This document shows, piece by piece, positions 49,411 to 60,456 of a stretch of 64,000 nt of DNA (its first letter is position 1; every line of letters begins with the position of its first letter). The DNA is from Glebionis coronaria (taxonomy: Eukaryota; Streptophyta; Magnoliopsida; Asterales; Asteraceae), in assembly GCA_025667525.1 (NCBI GenBank), contig CM046876.1, positions 28,297,224 through 28,361,223 on the forward strand, given 5' to 3'. Below the pieces are notes generated by a model. The model worked only from the letters and a program-made list of their open reading frames with translations, was not told where the DNA came from and did not search any database. The position numbers and the translations under genes are program-made.

Positions 49411-50960
49411 TTAGTTTTCATTATTTTTATCGAGTGGAAAATGTTCACTCCACACATCATGATATATTTTAACACGGTGTCCGTTAACATTGAAGCTTCT
49501 TTCATTCTTGTCATATAATTCAACATAACCAGACGGGTATCCATGTTTAACTATAAAAGGACCGTACCACTTTTGTTTAAGCTTTGGGGCTTTGAATTTA
49601 TATCGCATGTTAAACAAGAGAACTTTATCACCTTTCTTGAATTCTTTTCGGATTGTAAGTTTCTTGTCATGATAAGCTTTGGTACGTGCTTTATACAATT
49701 TGGAATTCTCATAGGCTTGGAGTCTTAATTCATCGAGTTCGTGCAATTGCAAGAATCGGTTTTCTCCAGCGACTTTGAGATCGAGATTACAGCTTCTTAA
49801 TGCCCAATAAGCATGGTGCTCAATTTCGAAGGGCAAATGACACGTTTTACCGTACAACAAACGATAAGGTGTTGTGCCAATTGGTGTTTTATAAGCTGTT
49901 CGGAATGACCACAGAGCGTTGTCAAGTTTCCTTGACCAAACGGAAGGATTGTACTTAACCGTTTTTTCGAGTATTCGTTTTAAGGCTCTGCTGGTATTTT
50001 CAACTTGTCCACTCGTTTGTGGATGATACGCGATGGCAAAGCGATGGGTGAATCCATATCGCTTTAAGATTTTCTCTATTTGTTTGTTACAAAAATGGGA
50101 ACCTCGATCGCTAATTAAGGCTTTCGGCATTCCATAACAAGAGAAAAGATTTTTTAGAAAATTGATTACGACTCATGCATCATTCGTGGGTAAAGCCTCG
50201 GCTTCTGCCCATTTGGACACGTAATCAATGGCGACTAAGATATATTCGAACCTATGGGATTTAGGAAAGGGTCCCATGAAATCAATTCCCCATACGTCAA
50301 ATATTTCACTAACTTGGATGCTGTTTTGAGGCATCTCATCTCCTCGTGAGAGGCTACCAGTACGTTGGCAAGCATCACAATTTTGGACTAGATTATGATC
50401 CTCCTTAAAAATTGTTGGCCAATAGGAACCAACATCAAAGACTTTTTTCGCGGTGGTGGAAGGACCATAATGTCCCCCAGTAGGGCCATGATGACATTCA
50501 TCAAGGATCTTTCTTGTTTTCGCACCATAAACACGTCTCCTAATCATGCCATCGGGGAATACCTTGAAAAGATAGGGATCTTCCCAGAAATAGTGTTTAA
50601 GATCGGAAAAGAATTTACATCGTTGGTGATAGGTTAAAACTTTTCTTAGAATTCTCCCAACGAGGTAATTTGCAAATTCTGCAAACCACGGAGATTCATC
50701 CGTAGAGATTTTCATAAGATTTTCATCGGCAAAATAATCATCGATATCTTCATCCCTTAACTCTTCTATGTTTGGATTTTCAAGTCGCGACAAATGATCG
50801 GCTGCGACGTTTTCGGCTCCTTCTTATTTTGAATTTCAATGTCAAATTCTTGTAGTAGTAAAATCCATCTAATAAGACGCGGCTTAGCATCTTGTTTAGA
50901 GAATAAGTATTTCAACGCGGAATGATCGATGAATACAATCGTTTTTGACAACATGAGATA
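49411..50960 (-). pseudogene. pol: Gypsy-2 RNase H end and integrase remnant
   Basis: RNase H tail: [20 protein letters not shown] and [20 protein letters not shown] (50766-50954). The frame shifts, then integrase begins: [58 protein letters not shown] and [20 protein letters not shown]. After a TGA at 50173-50175 it continues in the same frame: [40 protein letters not shown] (catalytic Glu), and a C-terminal KWYGPFIVKHGYPSGYVEL. It ends at TAA/TAG near 49411. Confidence 0.92.
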
Positions 50961-51143
50961 GGATCGAAATTTTTCGAAAGCAAAAACTACGGCAAGTAGT
51001 TATTTCTCGGTGATTGTGTAGTTGAGCTGCGCGCTATTTAGAATTTTGCTCACAAAGTGTATAGGACGAAAATGTTTTCATTCGCTTTGTCCTAATACGG
51101 CTGCTATAGCGAAATCGCTTGCATCACACATAAGTTCAAACGG

Positions 51144-53458
51144 TTATGACCAATCTGGTGAAACCATGATCGGTGCATTCGTTAACTTGTCTTTAAGCTT
51201 GTCGAATGCCTTTATGCATTCTTCGTCGAAATCAAAGACTATGTCTTTTTCAAGGAGTTTGGTCATCGGTCTAGCGATTTTGGAAAAGTCTTTTATAAAT
51301 CGGTGGTAGAATCCCTCATGACCTTGAAAACTTCTAACGGCTTTAACGTTAGTGGGCGGTGGTAATTTGGATATCACTTCGATCTTGGCCTTGTCTACCT
51401 CCAATCCGGATCCGGAGACTTTGTGTCCAAGCACAATTCCTTCAGTCACCATGAAGTGACATTTCCCCCAATTGAGCACGAGATGAGCTTGTTTGCATCG
51501 GATGAGCATGTCTACTAGATTAAAAAGGCAAGACTCAAATGAGTTTCCGAAGACTAAGAAATCATCCATGAAAACTTCCATGGATACTTCAAGCATGTCT
51601 TGAAAGGCCGCGATCATACACCTATGAAAATTCGTAGGTGCATTGCAAAGACCAAATGGGATACGCCTATAAGCAAACGTTCTAAAGGGACACGTAAAGG
51701 TGGTCTTGTCTTGACCAGATGGTTCGATAGGTATTTGGAAATATCCGGAAAAGCCATCGAGAAAACAAAATAATTGGTTCCCCACAAGTCTTTCCAACAT
51801 TTTGTCCATGAAGGGTAAAGGAAAATAATCTTTTCGTGTGGCATCATTCAATATGCGGTAATCAATACACATACGCCAACCGGTAACGGTTCTTGTAGGA
51901 ACAAATTCGTTATGTTCGTTCGTCATAACAGTCATTCCTCATTTCTTTGGAAAGCAATGGATGGGACTAACCCAAGGACTATCTTCTATGGCATAGATGA
52001 TTCCTGCCTCAAGAAGTTTAAGTATTTTGGTTTTTGCAACCTCCTTCATATTCGGGTTAAGTCGATGTTGCCTCTCAATAACGGGCTTGGCATCGTCTTC
52101 AAGATTGATTTTGTGTTTTCAAAAAATCAGGCTAATGCCCAGTATATTGGATGTTTTCCAAGCAAACGCGTCTTTGTGGTTTTTGAGCATAGAAACAACG
52201 TGTTTCTTCTTATCTTCCTCGAGTGAGGCTGAGATAATCACTAGAAGGAGTAAATCCTTCTCTAGATAAGTGTACTCGAGATGTTCGGTAAGAGGTTTCA
52301 ATTCAAGATCCATCGGTGGGTCTTGAACAGATTTAGGAACTACAAAGTTCTATTTCGAAGGCAATACTTCGAAGGTTTTGTTCGTATCTTCCTCTTCTTC
52401 TAGAGTTACTTCAGAATCAAGGGCCATGAATTCCTCGAATTCGCGATCATGATCGGTATCGCTAATCATTTTTGAAGTTGTTTGGAATGGTGCGTCATCA
52501 TCAAGCAATGCTTCCAATTCTTCTTCCGTTACTTCATCGATAACATCCACGTGGAAACATGTGTCATCATTAGAATGGCATGTTGCATAGCTTTGTCGAC
52601 TAAGAATGTGACTCGATTGTCACCAACTCCAAGGTTGAGTTCTTTATTCTTTACACGAGTAGCATCGGCGGTGTGCAAGAAAGGTCGTCCTAAAATGAGA
52701 GGGACTTGACGGTCTTCCTTTATTTCAAGGATTACGAAGTCGGCAGGAAATATGAATTTGCCAACTTGAACAAGCATGTTCTCGGATATCCCAATAGGAT
52801 ATTGGTATGTATGGTTAGCCAAACGTATACTCATACTTGTAGGTTTCAAAGTATTATTTGAAAGATTCTTGTATAATGAGTATGGCATAAGATTGATACT
52901 CGCGCCTAGATCGGCCAAGGCGTGACATTCAACATTGTTGGCTAGCGTACATGGTATGAGAAAGCTTCCTGGATCTCCGAGCTTTGGTGGAAGTTTGCTT
53001 TGCAAGGCTGCAGAACATTCTTCATTTAGAAATGCAGCAGAAATTTGATCCATTTTACTATCATTGCTCACAAGATCTTTGTGGAATTTCCCATAGTTGG
53101 GCATGTCGGTTAAGATATTAACAAGGGGCACGTTGATCTTAACGTCTTTGATCATCTTTAAGAATTTGGCATTACGAGCCTCCATCTTATCTTTGCTTAG
53201 GCGTCGAGGGTATGGAATTTTTGGTGTATACGCCTTTGGTGTTGGTGTTGGTATGGGTGTGGTTTGTTTTGGTTTGGGTTTAGAAGGAGAAACGGCTTCT
53301 TCCTTCTCGAGCTCATCGGCTTCATCTTCACTTTCATCGGCGAATGTGGAAGTATTGGCGTTTGGGTTTGATGGTGGATCATAACTCAACCCACTCCTTG
53401 TAAATACGACATTCACATGTTCATTATGGGAGGAGGGTGGGCGGTATAGCTTATCCAT
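51144..53458 (-). pseudogene. pol: Gypsy-2 protease and reverse transcriptase remnant
   Basis: Protease (52529-53458): LADLGASINLMPYSLYKNL holds the D-L-G-A active site and VPLILGRPFLHTADATRVKN the C-terminal part. The RT starts near 52313 (YLEKDLLLLVIISASLEEDK, FAWKTSNILGI). It continues at 51144-51935 with GWRMCIDYRILNDATRKDYF, DGFSGYFQIP, FAYRRIPFGLCNAP, VFMDDFLVFGNSFESC (catalytic) and HKVSGSGLEVDKAKIEVISK. Frame breaks fall near 52530, 52120 and 51940. Confidence 0.9.
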
Positions 53459-53499
53459 AGATGGTTTTGGGTTTGTTTGAGTGTTACTTGGCAGAGAAG

Positions 53500-54706
53500 C
53501 ACTTGGTCAATTGGCTAGTTGGTCGGAGATACGACCAAACTTGGTTTCGAGATCATTGATAGAGGCGGTGTTGTGTCTTTGTCCTCTTTTTATGTTGGTT
53601 TTAAGATAGAAGAATTTGTTCTTAATGAACGTGTTTGTTGCTTTTTTGAGATTCTATGAAAGCTAGCAATGTTTTCTCTAAGCTTGATTCTTAGGGTTTC
53701 TTTTCGTTTAATGGAACGGAATTATCATTCTCACGAGCTTGTGAGTTATGATTTTCGTTTTTGGGGTACTCACGCCAAATGCCGGAGTTTCTACCGTAGT
53801 AGTTACCTCGATAACCACCTCCTCGGTATCCTCCTTGGGCATAGTTTGCTTCTTGTCGTGGTTCCCTTATTGGTGTATCATCACACTCCGTAGATGGGTG
53901 TGGTCCTCCACAAAGAGTACATTCGCCTCGTATATCTTTCATTTCATCTTTGATAGTTGTGAACTGCGAGTCGAATTTAGATGTGAGAGCGTCCATCTTT
54001 TCATGATTTTGGAATTTTCGCTACTTTCAACGAAAGCAACGGTTTTCTTAAAGGGTTTGCAACGGTTATCCTTGGACCAATCGAGTTTTAAGAGAACTCG
54101 GTCCTTGAGCAATTGGTATACTTCGTTGGGAGTCTTATAAAGAAAGAGTCCACCGGCGTGAAGGATTGCTTGCGTCGGTTCATTGAGACCATGATAAAAG
54201 ATTTGGATGATGGTTCATTTTAATAAACCATGTCCATGACAACTACGAAGTAGGTCTTTCATTCGGTTCCATGCATCAATGAGTGTCTCGTTTGGAACTT
54301 GGGCGAAACCTTGGATTTCTCCCATTAGTCTTTCGTACATGGTGGGTGGAAAGAAACTGCTAACAAAAGTGGTTCTCATTTGTTCCCATGTTGCAATGGT
54401 AACGGGTGTCAACTCATTATACCAAACTCTTCCATCTCCGGATAGAGATGATGGGAAGTGTTTGAGTTTAGTAGCGTCTACATTGACGTTGGCACCATAT
54501 CAGAACATGCTACATGTCTCTACGAATTTGGCTATGTGCTTATGCGGATCGGCCCACGCACGACCGTCAAATTGGTGGTCTTTGATCATTCAAAGGTGAT
54601 GACCTTTCACGGTGAAGTTGTCTCCAAGCTCAACTTGAACAATAGCAGCCTCAGGGGTAGGTGCTACTACTCGGTTGGCGGCCCACATGGATTGATCGTC
54701 GAACAT
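53500..54706 (-). pseudogene. gag: Gypsy-2 gag remnant
   Basis: The start is an ATG at 54706-54704 (MFDDQSMWAANRV), followed by PTPEAAIVQVELGDNFTVKG, the expected Athila-type start. Further motifs are HFPSSLSGDGRVWYNELTPV, MYERLMGEIQGFAQVPNETL and WNRMKDLLRSCHGHGLLK (54215-54412). The latter continue after a stop as TIIQIFYHGLNEPTQAIL. A CCHC-like knuckle C-T-L-C-x4-H-x4-C (CTLCGGPHPSTEC) occurs near 53890-53930 in the 53691-53996 segment, beside a GYRGGGYRGNYYGRNSG region. Stops interrupt at about 54590, 54500 and 54213. Confidence 0.85.
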
Positions 54707-55054
54707 TGGAAATGGTAGATCGTTAAATGGGTTATAGACAACAAGTGCGTCTAAGAGATTATCAAATGGCGGGTTTTTGGTTATACGAATTCGTTTTCGG
54801 AAGAAACGAAGGATTGCTTCTTGCGGTTTTTCTTTCGAGATTGATGAATAAAACGTTCGGGATCGGTGTATGAACTAAGTAGTTCTTGACCAGAAAAACG
54901 TGTATTCACTCAAGTCTTGAAACACTTTTGAAAAAGATTACAAGCAACAAAAATAAAACAAACAAAAGATTACTAATAGGAAAATAAGTAGATAAAAAAT
55001 TAAATAAACTAAACAAAATAAAAACATAAAAAAATTATATTTTTTTACCAGATT

Positions 55055-55290
55055 AAGAGTTGCCGACGGCAACATTCAGTTTTGTCGGTCGGCAAAATTG
55101 AATTTGTGAAAAAAAGGAAAAGCTGTCGGCGGCAAAAGTGGTTATGCCGTCGGCAAAAGTCGGTTCGTGGGAATCTGCCGGTGGCAAAAGGCTTTGTCGG
55201 TCGGAAAAAGTGGATTTGTGGAGAGGTTGCCGGTGGCAACTTTCGGTTTCGTCGGCGGCAACTTTCGGTTTTACCGACGGCGAAATCGAT
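55055..55290. repeat. GC-rich GTCGGCGGCAAAA-type repeats in the Gypsy-2 leader
   Basis: Variants of GCCGTCGGCAAAAGT and GCCGGTGGCAACTTTCGG recur eight or more times with irregular spacing. The region is distinctly GC-richer than its surroundings. Open frames across it are not supported as genes. Confidence 0.75.
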
Positions 55291-55399
55291 TCAGTGAGAA
55301 AAAATTGTTTTTTATACTTTTTGGATTTTTGGCAACAAGAAACGCTTCAATGGGTTTGATTTTTTATAGGATGATTTTGGAACTAAGAACACAATCAAA

Positions 55400-55417
55400 T
55401 CCCCGACAGCGGCGCCA
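55400..55417 (-). other. Primer binding site of Gypsy-2 (tRNA-Asp type)
   Basis: The minus strand reads TGGCGCCGCTGTCGGGGA, close to the tRNA-Asp site used by Athila/Tat gypsies. It is separated from the LTR by six bases. Confidence 0.88.
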
Positions 55418-55423
55418 AAAACT

Positions 55424-57017
55424 TGATGCGTGTCCGTTGTGTGATGGGTTGGATTGAAACAAGTTTTAAATTTATAAACACGAATTACCGGAATGACTAA
55501 AAACGCACGGGCAAGTATGACCCTTTCTTTGTGTATAGCTTTTATGTGGTAATACCGAGATCGTTCACGGGGATTTGGAAAACCTATGATCATTCAAAAA
55601 TCTACTATAATCTTTTTTATTGTAGCAATTGTAGAAAAATAAATAACAAGTAATATGATGAGATTAACAATAAGATTAAAGGAAACACTTGGTAAAAACT
55701 AGTTTGGGCATCCGTTGTGGTATGATTGTGATGACACGTTTAACATATATATGATTATGATAATTAGATGGTTAATCCAATCTATTGTTTTCAAAAGCTT
55801 CAATCCTCGTCAAGACTTTGGTTAAACAAAACAAGCATGAGACTCAATCACTCAATTCAAGACTTAATCCAATTTCAACTCATTCGATTCACGGTCGTTT
55901 CACGAATTTGCTAACACTTATAATTATGTTTCTTGATAATCAAAACTTCTTAAGAAGTTACCAATACAAAAGATAGCCAATCATAGACAACCTGGCTATG
56001 ACTTGCTGATAGAAAATAACCCTTTCGACCTATGAAATCTTTATCAACAAACTAAGTTTTGACAACAAATTTCATATGAAACATAAGTACCAATGGTTCA
56101 AAGGAATGTTTGAAATTGAAATAAACATAAATCACAATCACAACCACTACTTCATACCACAAACATCATCCTACCAAGTGTAGAATGAGATTTAGCTACT
56201 CATAATAAACAATGAAATAAACTCAGAAATAATAGTCTATAAGTCATAATCAAGAGTCTTACAAAGTAGAAATATAGTGCTAATGGTTAGGGTAATGACC
56301 CCTAAGAGTTTCGTAATGTTAACTTTGCTTTTCGGACTCTAAAAGTGACTTTTCTTGCACCACCTTGCTCAAATCCGGGAATGGTGTTTTGGACAAGGTT
56401 GAGAGAGTTTGTTAACTAGCAATAACACACACAAGTATGTTATGAAAGTGGGATATTATGGGATTATGAAAGTTGTGTCCCCATGGGTTTTATTTATTAG
56501 CAAATTGATGTCATATACATGAATGCATGGTCTGTTGGCAAAGGTTTATGCTTGGAGCCAAAGGAAGTCTAGAACCTTCTTGTATGTTCTTGTGTGTTCT
56601 TTAGAAGCTTTAAGAATGCATGTAGAAATCTCCCGACATCAAAGTAGTGGGTGGCAACTTTGGATTTCGCCAATGGCAACTTTAAGAAATGTTGGTGGCA
56701 ACTTTGGATTTTGCCAGTGGCAACTTCCATGCTGAGTGACTTGTACATTTCTTGAAAACACTTGTTCTTACACCCGAAATAGACCTTCAAAGGCTTAGAA
56801 TTCGTACACGGGTCTTGAACTTTGACTAGGATTCTTCGTACTCGTACTAATCTTCACATTTGCATTGCTTTATACTTTATTCCTGCAATTGGCTACACAA
56901 AGACTTGCAAACACATTTTGGCACAAATATGCACAAAAGTATTATAGAAATAACCAATATACATGTACAATAGTACGGATAACGCTCCCAAAAATATGTT
57001 GGATTTGGGTGTTATTA
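55424..57017 (-). repeat. 5' LTR of Gypsy-2 (about 1,594 bp)
   Basis: Highly similar throughout to 46731-48335, with scattered substitutions and small indels clearly exceeding those between the Copia-2 LTRs. It has GTGGCAACTTTGGATTT repeats at 56650-56730. Confidence 0.92.
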
Positions 57018-57222
57018 GTATATCACTAATATATGATTTAAAATTAATATCATATATAACGAATATTACTATCATATATGATAATGCACAAACGTTTTAA
57101 CAATGAGAAAAAAACGAAATTTTTTCCTTCGAAAGTATATCATCGTGCAATTAAATGCCCGTCGCGATAGTATATTTTTTATCGTTTAACACTTAACGGT
57201 TTAAGAGATATTTACATTATAA

Positions 57223-57809
57223 AAAATAGGTGAAATAAAAAATACGTTTAAACTTATCCATTTGATGAGGATGGAGATAAATGATGGAGATGAATTCCCT
57301 TGTATCCAAGAGAAATATAATATCGAAAATAACTCTCCTCTATAAATTAAAATTAGATTAAAATTAGAGAGTATTAAGTTTATCTTGTCTGGCAAGGACT
57401 TTTTGGCTAACTTCTTTAAGTTCGTTTATGGAATATTTCCTATTTAACTTGAGGAGGTACCTACCTCGTCTCTATAAATAAAGATGAGAAGATCCTAGTT
57501 AATTAAACTCTTCTTTATTAATGTAATATTTATTAGTTTTTTTAATAAAATACATATCCTTGTAACTTCCTTGTATTCTCTCATGGTTGCTAAATGCTGA
57601 TGCAACTCGCGATATAGCGTTCCGTGATCGAACTTCGTCGGTATCTTACAACAAAAAAAGAAAAAAAACGTTTATTTCTTTTAACATATTAGTGAACTAA
57701 CTAAACAAGACATGTATTTATGTGATGTAAATTTATGTGACCATTATAAAAAAACTAGACGTGTACCCACGCATATGTGGAAACTTCCTAGTGGAAAATA
57801 GTTAACGGT
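57223..57809. other. AT-rich interval, possibly an old LTR fragment
   Basis: No gene is seen. CTCTATAAATAAAGATG (about 57470) looks like a TATA box, followed by a run resembling an LTR end near 57580. No partner or primer site was found, so this is only a possibility. Confidence 0.3.
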
Positions 57810-58055
57810 ATGCTAGTTGACTCGGTGGTCTCTCTAGTAACCTTGTGACTAGACCATATTGACCCGGTAGACGAATTAGTGAACCGGTGACTCGATCCGT
57901 GTACCCAGTGGTCAAACTCGTAACTCGGTGATTCGGCCGAGTTAATCCGGTGGTTGATCCATTGACTTGGTGACTCGACCGGATTGACCCGATGATAGAA
58001 CATGTGCCCGATTACTCGACCGAATTGATCCAGTGATCGATCCCGTGACCTGATA
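57810..58055. repeat. Minisatellite with a ~42-bp unit, about five or six degenerate copies
   Basis: Units approximate ACTCGGTGACTCGACCGGAT followed by TGACCCGGTGATCGAACCCGTG. Copies are clear at 57890-58030 and weaker at 57810-57890. It is not coding in any consistent frame. Confidence 0.75.
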
Positions 58056-58640
58056 ATATTGTAAAAATGCAACACTTTTGATTTGTAATAGTAAATGTTG
58101 AAATTATCAATAATTCTATACATCCGTTAAATATAATGTAGATAGAGATAGAGATCATTATTTTTGATGAAAACTTTCACTAAGCGATGCACATCCATTG
58201 CGTTCACCAGAACCCCTAGGCCTCACTCTTGTTATCTCCTATTACTTACTACGCGTAATGCTTATGTCTTAGTTAATTGAATGTTTTTCTAGGTCATTGT
58301 GAAGAAAGATAAGGTTTTGGTGAAAGGCATGAGGGTTAGAAGTAATTGTCTTTTTGCGTATAAAAGTAATGATACTTAACCACGCTTGAAGTAAGTTAAA
58401 TCCTTTATAGTCTGTTTTGAGTGTAATTATAATTTTTTAAGTAAAGTTACAATATATGTATCAGGGAGTTATGTGAAAAAGAAGTTGAAAGTATTAGATG
58501 GGTAAATTGTTTCCTCCTTCATCTCTAAAATACATCATGAATATATAATACAAGAAAACCTAGAATGCCATATGGGCTGGACTAAATACATGAAAAGCCT
58601 AATATGGAAGTTCTCCATATAGATAATTATAACGATACTA
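58056..58640. other. Non-coding interval before Copia-4
   Basis: No gene is supported. The last part (58530-58665) may be the 3' LTR start of Copia-4, since a purine run (CTGCGAGGGAG on the minus strand) lies at about 58663-58673. Confidence 0.4.
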
Positions 58641-58641
58641 T

Positions 58642-59183
58642 CTAATAAAACAATCTCAAATAATACTCCCTCGCAGTTTGAGCGGGAGGCAATCGAACAC
58701 TCAAACTGGTGCGAAACTCTTCAAATAAAGTTGAAGGAAGACCTTTGGTGAAGATATCTGCATAATGGTAACGATATGGAACATGAAAAACTCGTATGTG
58801 ACCCATAACAACCATATCACGAAAAAAATGAATGTCAATCTCAATGTTTTTGGTTCGTTGGTGTTGCACCAGATTAGTAGACAAATAAACAACACTAACA
58901 TTATCCCAATACATAAGAGTGGTGGTCAGTAATGATGTGTGTAGTTATCGAATAAGATTGCGTAGGCATGCCGTCTCAGCAATGATATTAGCAACGCCCT
59001 GGTATTAAGCTTCCGTACTAGAATATGAAATAGTATGTTGTCGCTTAGAGGACTATGATAAAAGATTGTTGCCCAAAAATATAGAATACCCGAATGTAGA
59101 TCGACGAGTGGCAGCGCAACCAGCCCAATTAGCGTTAGAGTAAGCCACAATAGAAGTCCTGAAGATGCATATAATTGTAACAC
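58642..59183 (-). pseudogene. Copia-4: RNase H fragment of a fourth copia family
   Basis: The minus strand reads YWDNVSVVYLSTNLVQHQRT, IEIDIHFFRDMVVMGHIRVF, YHYADIFTKGLPSTLFEEFR and a SVRLPPAQTA tail, a copia RNase H end. Upstream, in other frames, are readable pieces of the YSNANWAGCAATRRSTFGYS-like block near 59100 and SSTEA-like residues near 59020. It is broken by stops and frameshifts. The sequence type differs from Copia-1, Copia-2 and Copia-3. Confidence 0.82.
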
Positions 59184-60195
59184 TCACTCCGGTAAAGAGA
59201 CAAAGTATCACATTATAGGGTCATATCAAAAACACGTATATAAAAATGCAAGCGAAAGTCTTAATTATTAAAATATTTAACCAACATAAAAGTACTCTCT
59301 GAAAGAGTAATATCCTAAAACATAAGGGTTTATATATACATAATTCAGAAGATAAAAGGACTTCAAAACTTTATTCAAAGCATACGGATTTATCAAAGGG
59401 TAGGCGCTAAAACACACTCTCACTTCCCAGCTTCGCGCTTAATACCTGAGCAGGAAAAAAACGCGACTGGGCGCTAACGCTTAGTGAACAAATATAAAGA
59501 ATACGATAAATGAAACAGAAGATGGAATAAAAAATGTATAATGAAACCTTGCAAGTTAGATGTCATATGATATTAATACAGACCAAAGAATAATGTAGGA
59601 TCAATCAAAGAGTCAAAGACTGAATCACAACACAAGAATTGCCTACGAGCCCATATGTCTAAACATGATACATGAATAGACCTAAACAAATAATCACCAA
59701 ATGGTCAAATGCTCTCAAATATACACAGGTAGCTAATCATGTTTACCAAACATGATATGGGGTGTATGGCACAAACACAACCATTCACCTAAACAAAACA
59801 AAACGAAGTACCTAGGATGTATCCATACACTCGCTGCAAAACAAAGTCATATATGTACACTAGCTCGATGACTAGTGCACACACACATATATAATATCAT
59901 AAAGCCATCACAAAAGGGAACACAGTGGACTAATCACACCACCACAAATAGAATCATGTCATTGATGCATCAATGAAATGGTCATGGTACATTCATGACT
60001 AGTTACAAATAACTCAGGCAAAGGAATTAGGAAACAATAAATTTCAAATAGGTTAGTTAGGGAACCAACAAATACCAAATAGGATCATAAGAGGCATAAC
60101 AAAACTACTCTGGAGCATATCAAAAGGATACATCAAATGGAAGTGACAAGCATAAAAAAGCACCTTGTTCGAGGGGTCGGGGATGATAAAAGACA
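59175..60195. repeat. Unclassified dispersed repeat, copy 1
   Basis: It begins TGTAACACTCACTCC. It contains CGCTAACGCTTAGTGAACA (about 59470-59490) preceded by TACCTGAGCAGG. The same arrangement recurs at 62948-64000. TGTAACACC-type starts are common in chromovirus LTRs, so this may be an LTR remnant, but I cannot prove it. No coding sequence was found. Confidence 0.45.
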
Positions 60196-60456
60196 TGTTT
60201 ATCATTTTAGTGTTCTAGTGAGAGAAAGTTAGAGAGAGGTGAGAGGAAAGTGTGTGTTTTATTTCAAGTGAAATGAAAACAAAAGAGAATGACACTATTC
60301 TTCCACACCCCCATGGAGAGTCATGTGGGGTATTTATAGGCCTATCTAAACTAGACTATCCCTTGTTTACATATTAAGTCCTTGCGTATAGCAATGAATA
60401 TAAATCTAGTCCAACTCACGTGAAAGGCGCCAACTTACCAAAAAGTAAGTCTAACA
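60196..60456 (-). repeat. Short copia-type LTR (261 bp), likely a 3' LTR
   Basis: The minus strand begins TGTTAGACTTAC, directly after a purine tract (GGAGGGAGAT, 60457-60468). It ends ATGATAAACA at 60196. Its U3/R part resembles the Copia-1 LTR (GAGAGAAAGTTAGAGAGAG; GGTATTTATA). A TATAAATACC box (minus, about 60330-60340) adjoins a CCCCCATG ... CATGTGGGG inverted repeat. No partner LTR was found. Confidence 0.75.

Larger units (their letters stand above)
46731..57017 (-). mobile_element. Gypsy-2: 10.3-kb Ty3/gypsy (Athila-like) retrotransposon
   Basis: LTRs at 46731-48335 and 55424-57017 share both ends (TGATGCGTGTCC on the plus strand; TTATCA, mutated to TTATTA, at the other end). Minus-strand order: 5' LTR, tRNA-Asp primer site, repeat-bearing leader, gag, protease, RT, RNase H, integrase, 3' region, polypurine tract, 3' LTR. 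Flanking GAATA and GTATA are a plausible one-mismatch target duplication. Several stops make it inactive. No env-like ORF is seen. Confidence 0.94.
46463..57222. mobile_element. TIR element (MITE-like, ~470 bp) split by Gypsy-2
   Basis: The left piece is 46463-46730 and the right piece about 57018-57222. Left end CTTTTAAACCGTTAATTG pairs with the complement of the right end (CTCTTAAACCGTTAAGTG). Both continue with matching CGTGACGAG/CGCGACGGG, ATTTAATT and GATATACTTTCGA blocks, giving inverted repeats of roughly 100 bp. The middle holds TATCATATATGAT palindromes on both sides of the Gypsy-2 insertion. A relative lies at about 62340-62700. Confidence 0.72.

Noticed and set aside
46726..57022. 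Perfect target duplication for Gypsy-2
   Set aside because: The flanks read GAATA and GTATA, which differ at one base, so I report it only as plausible.
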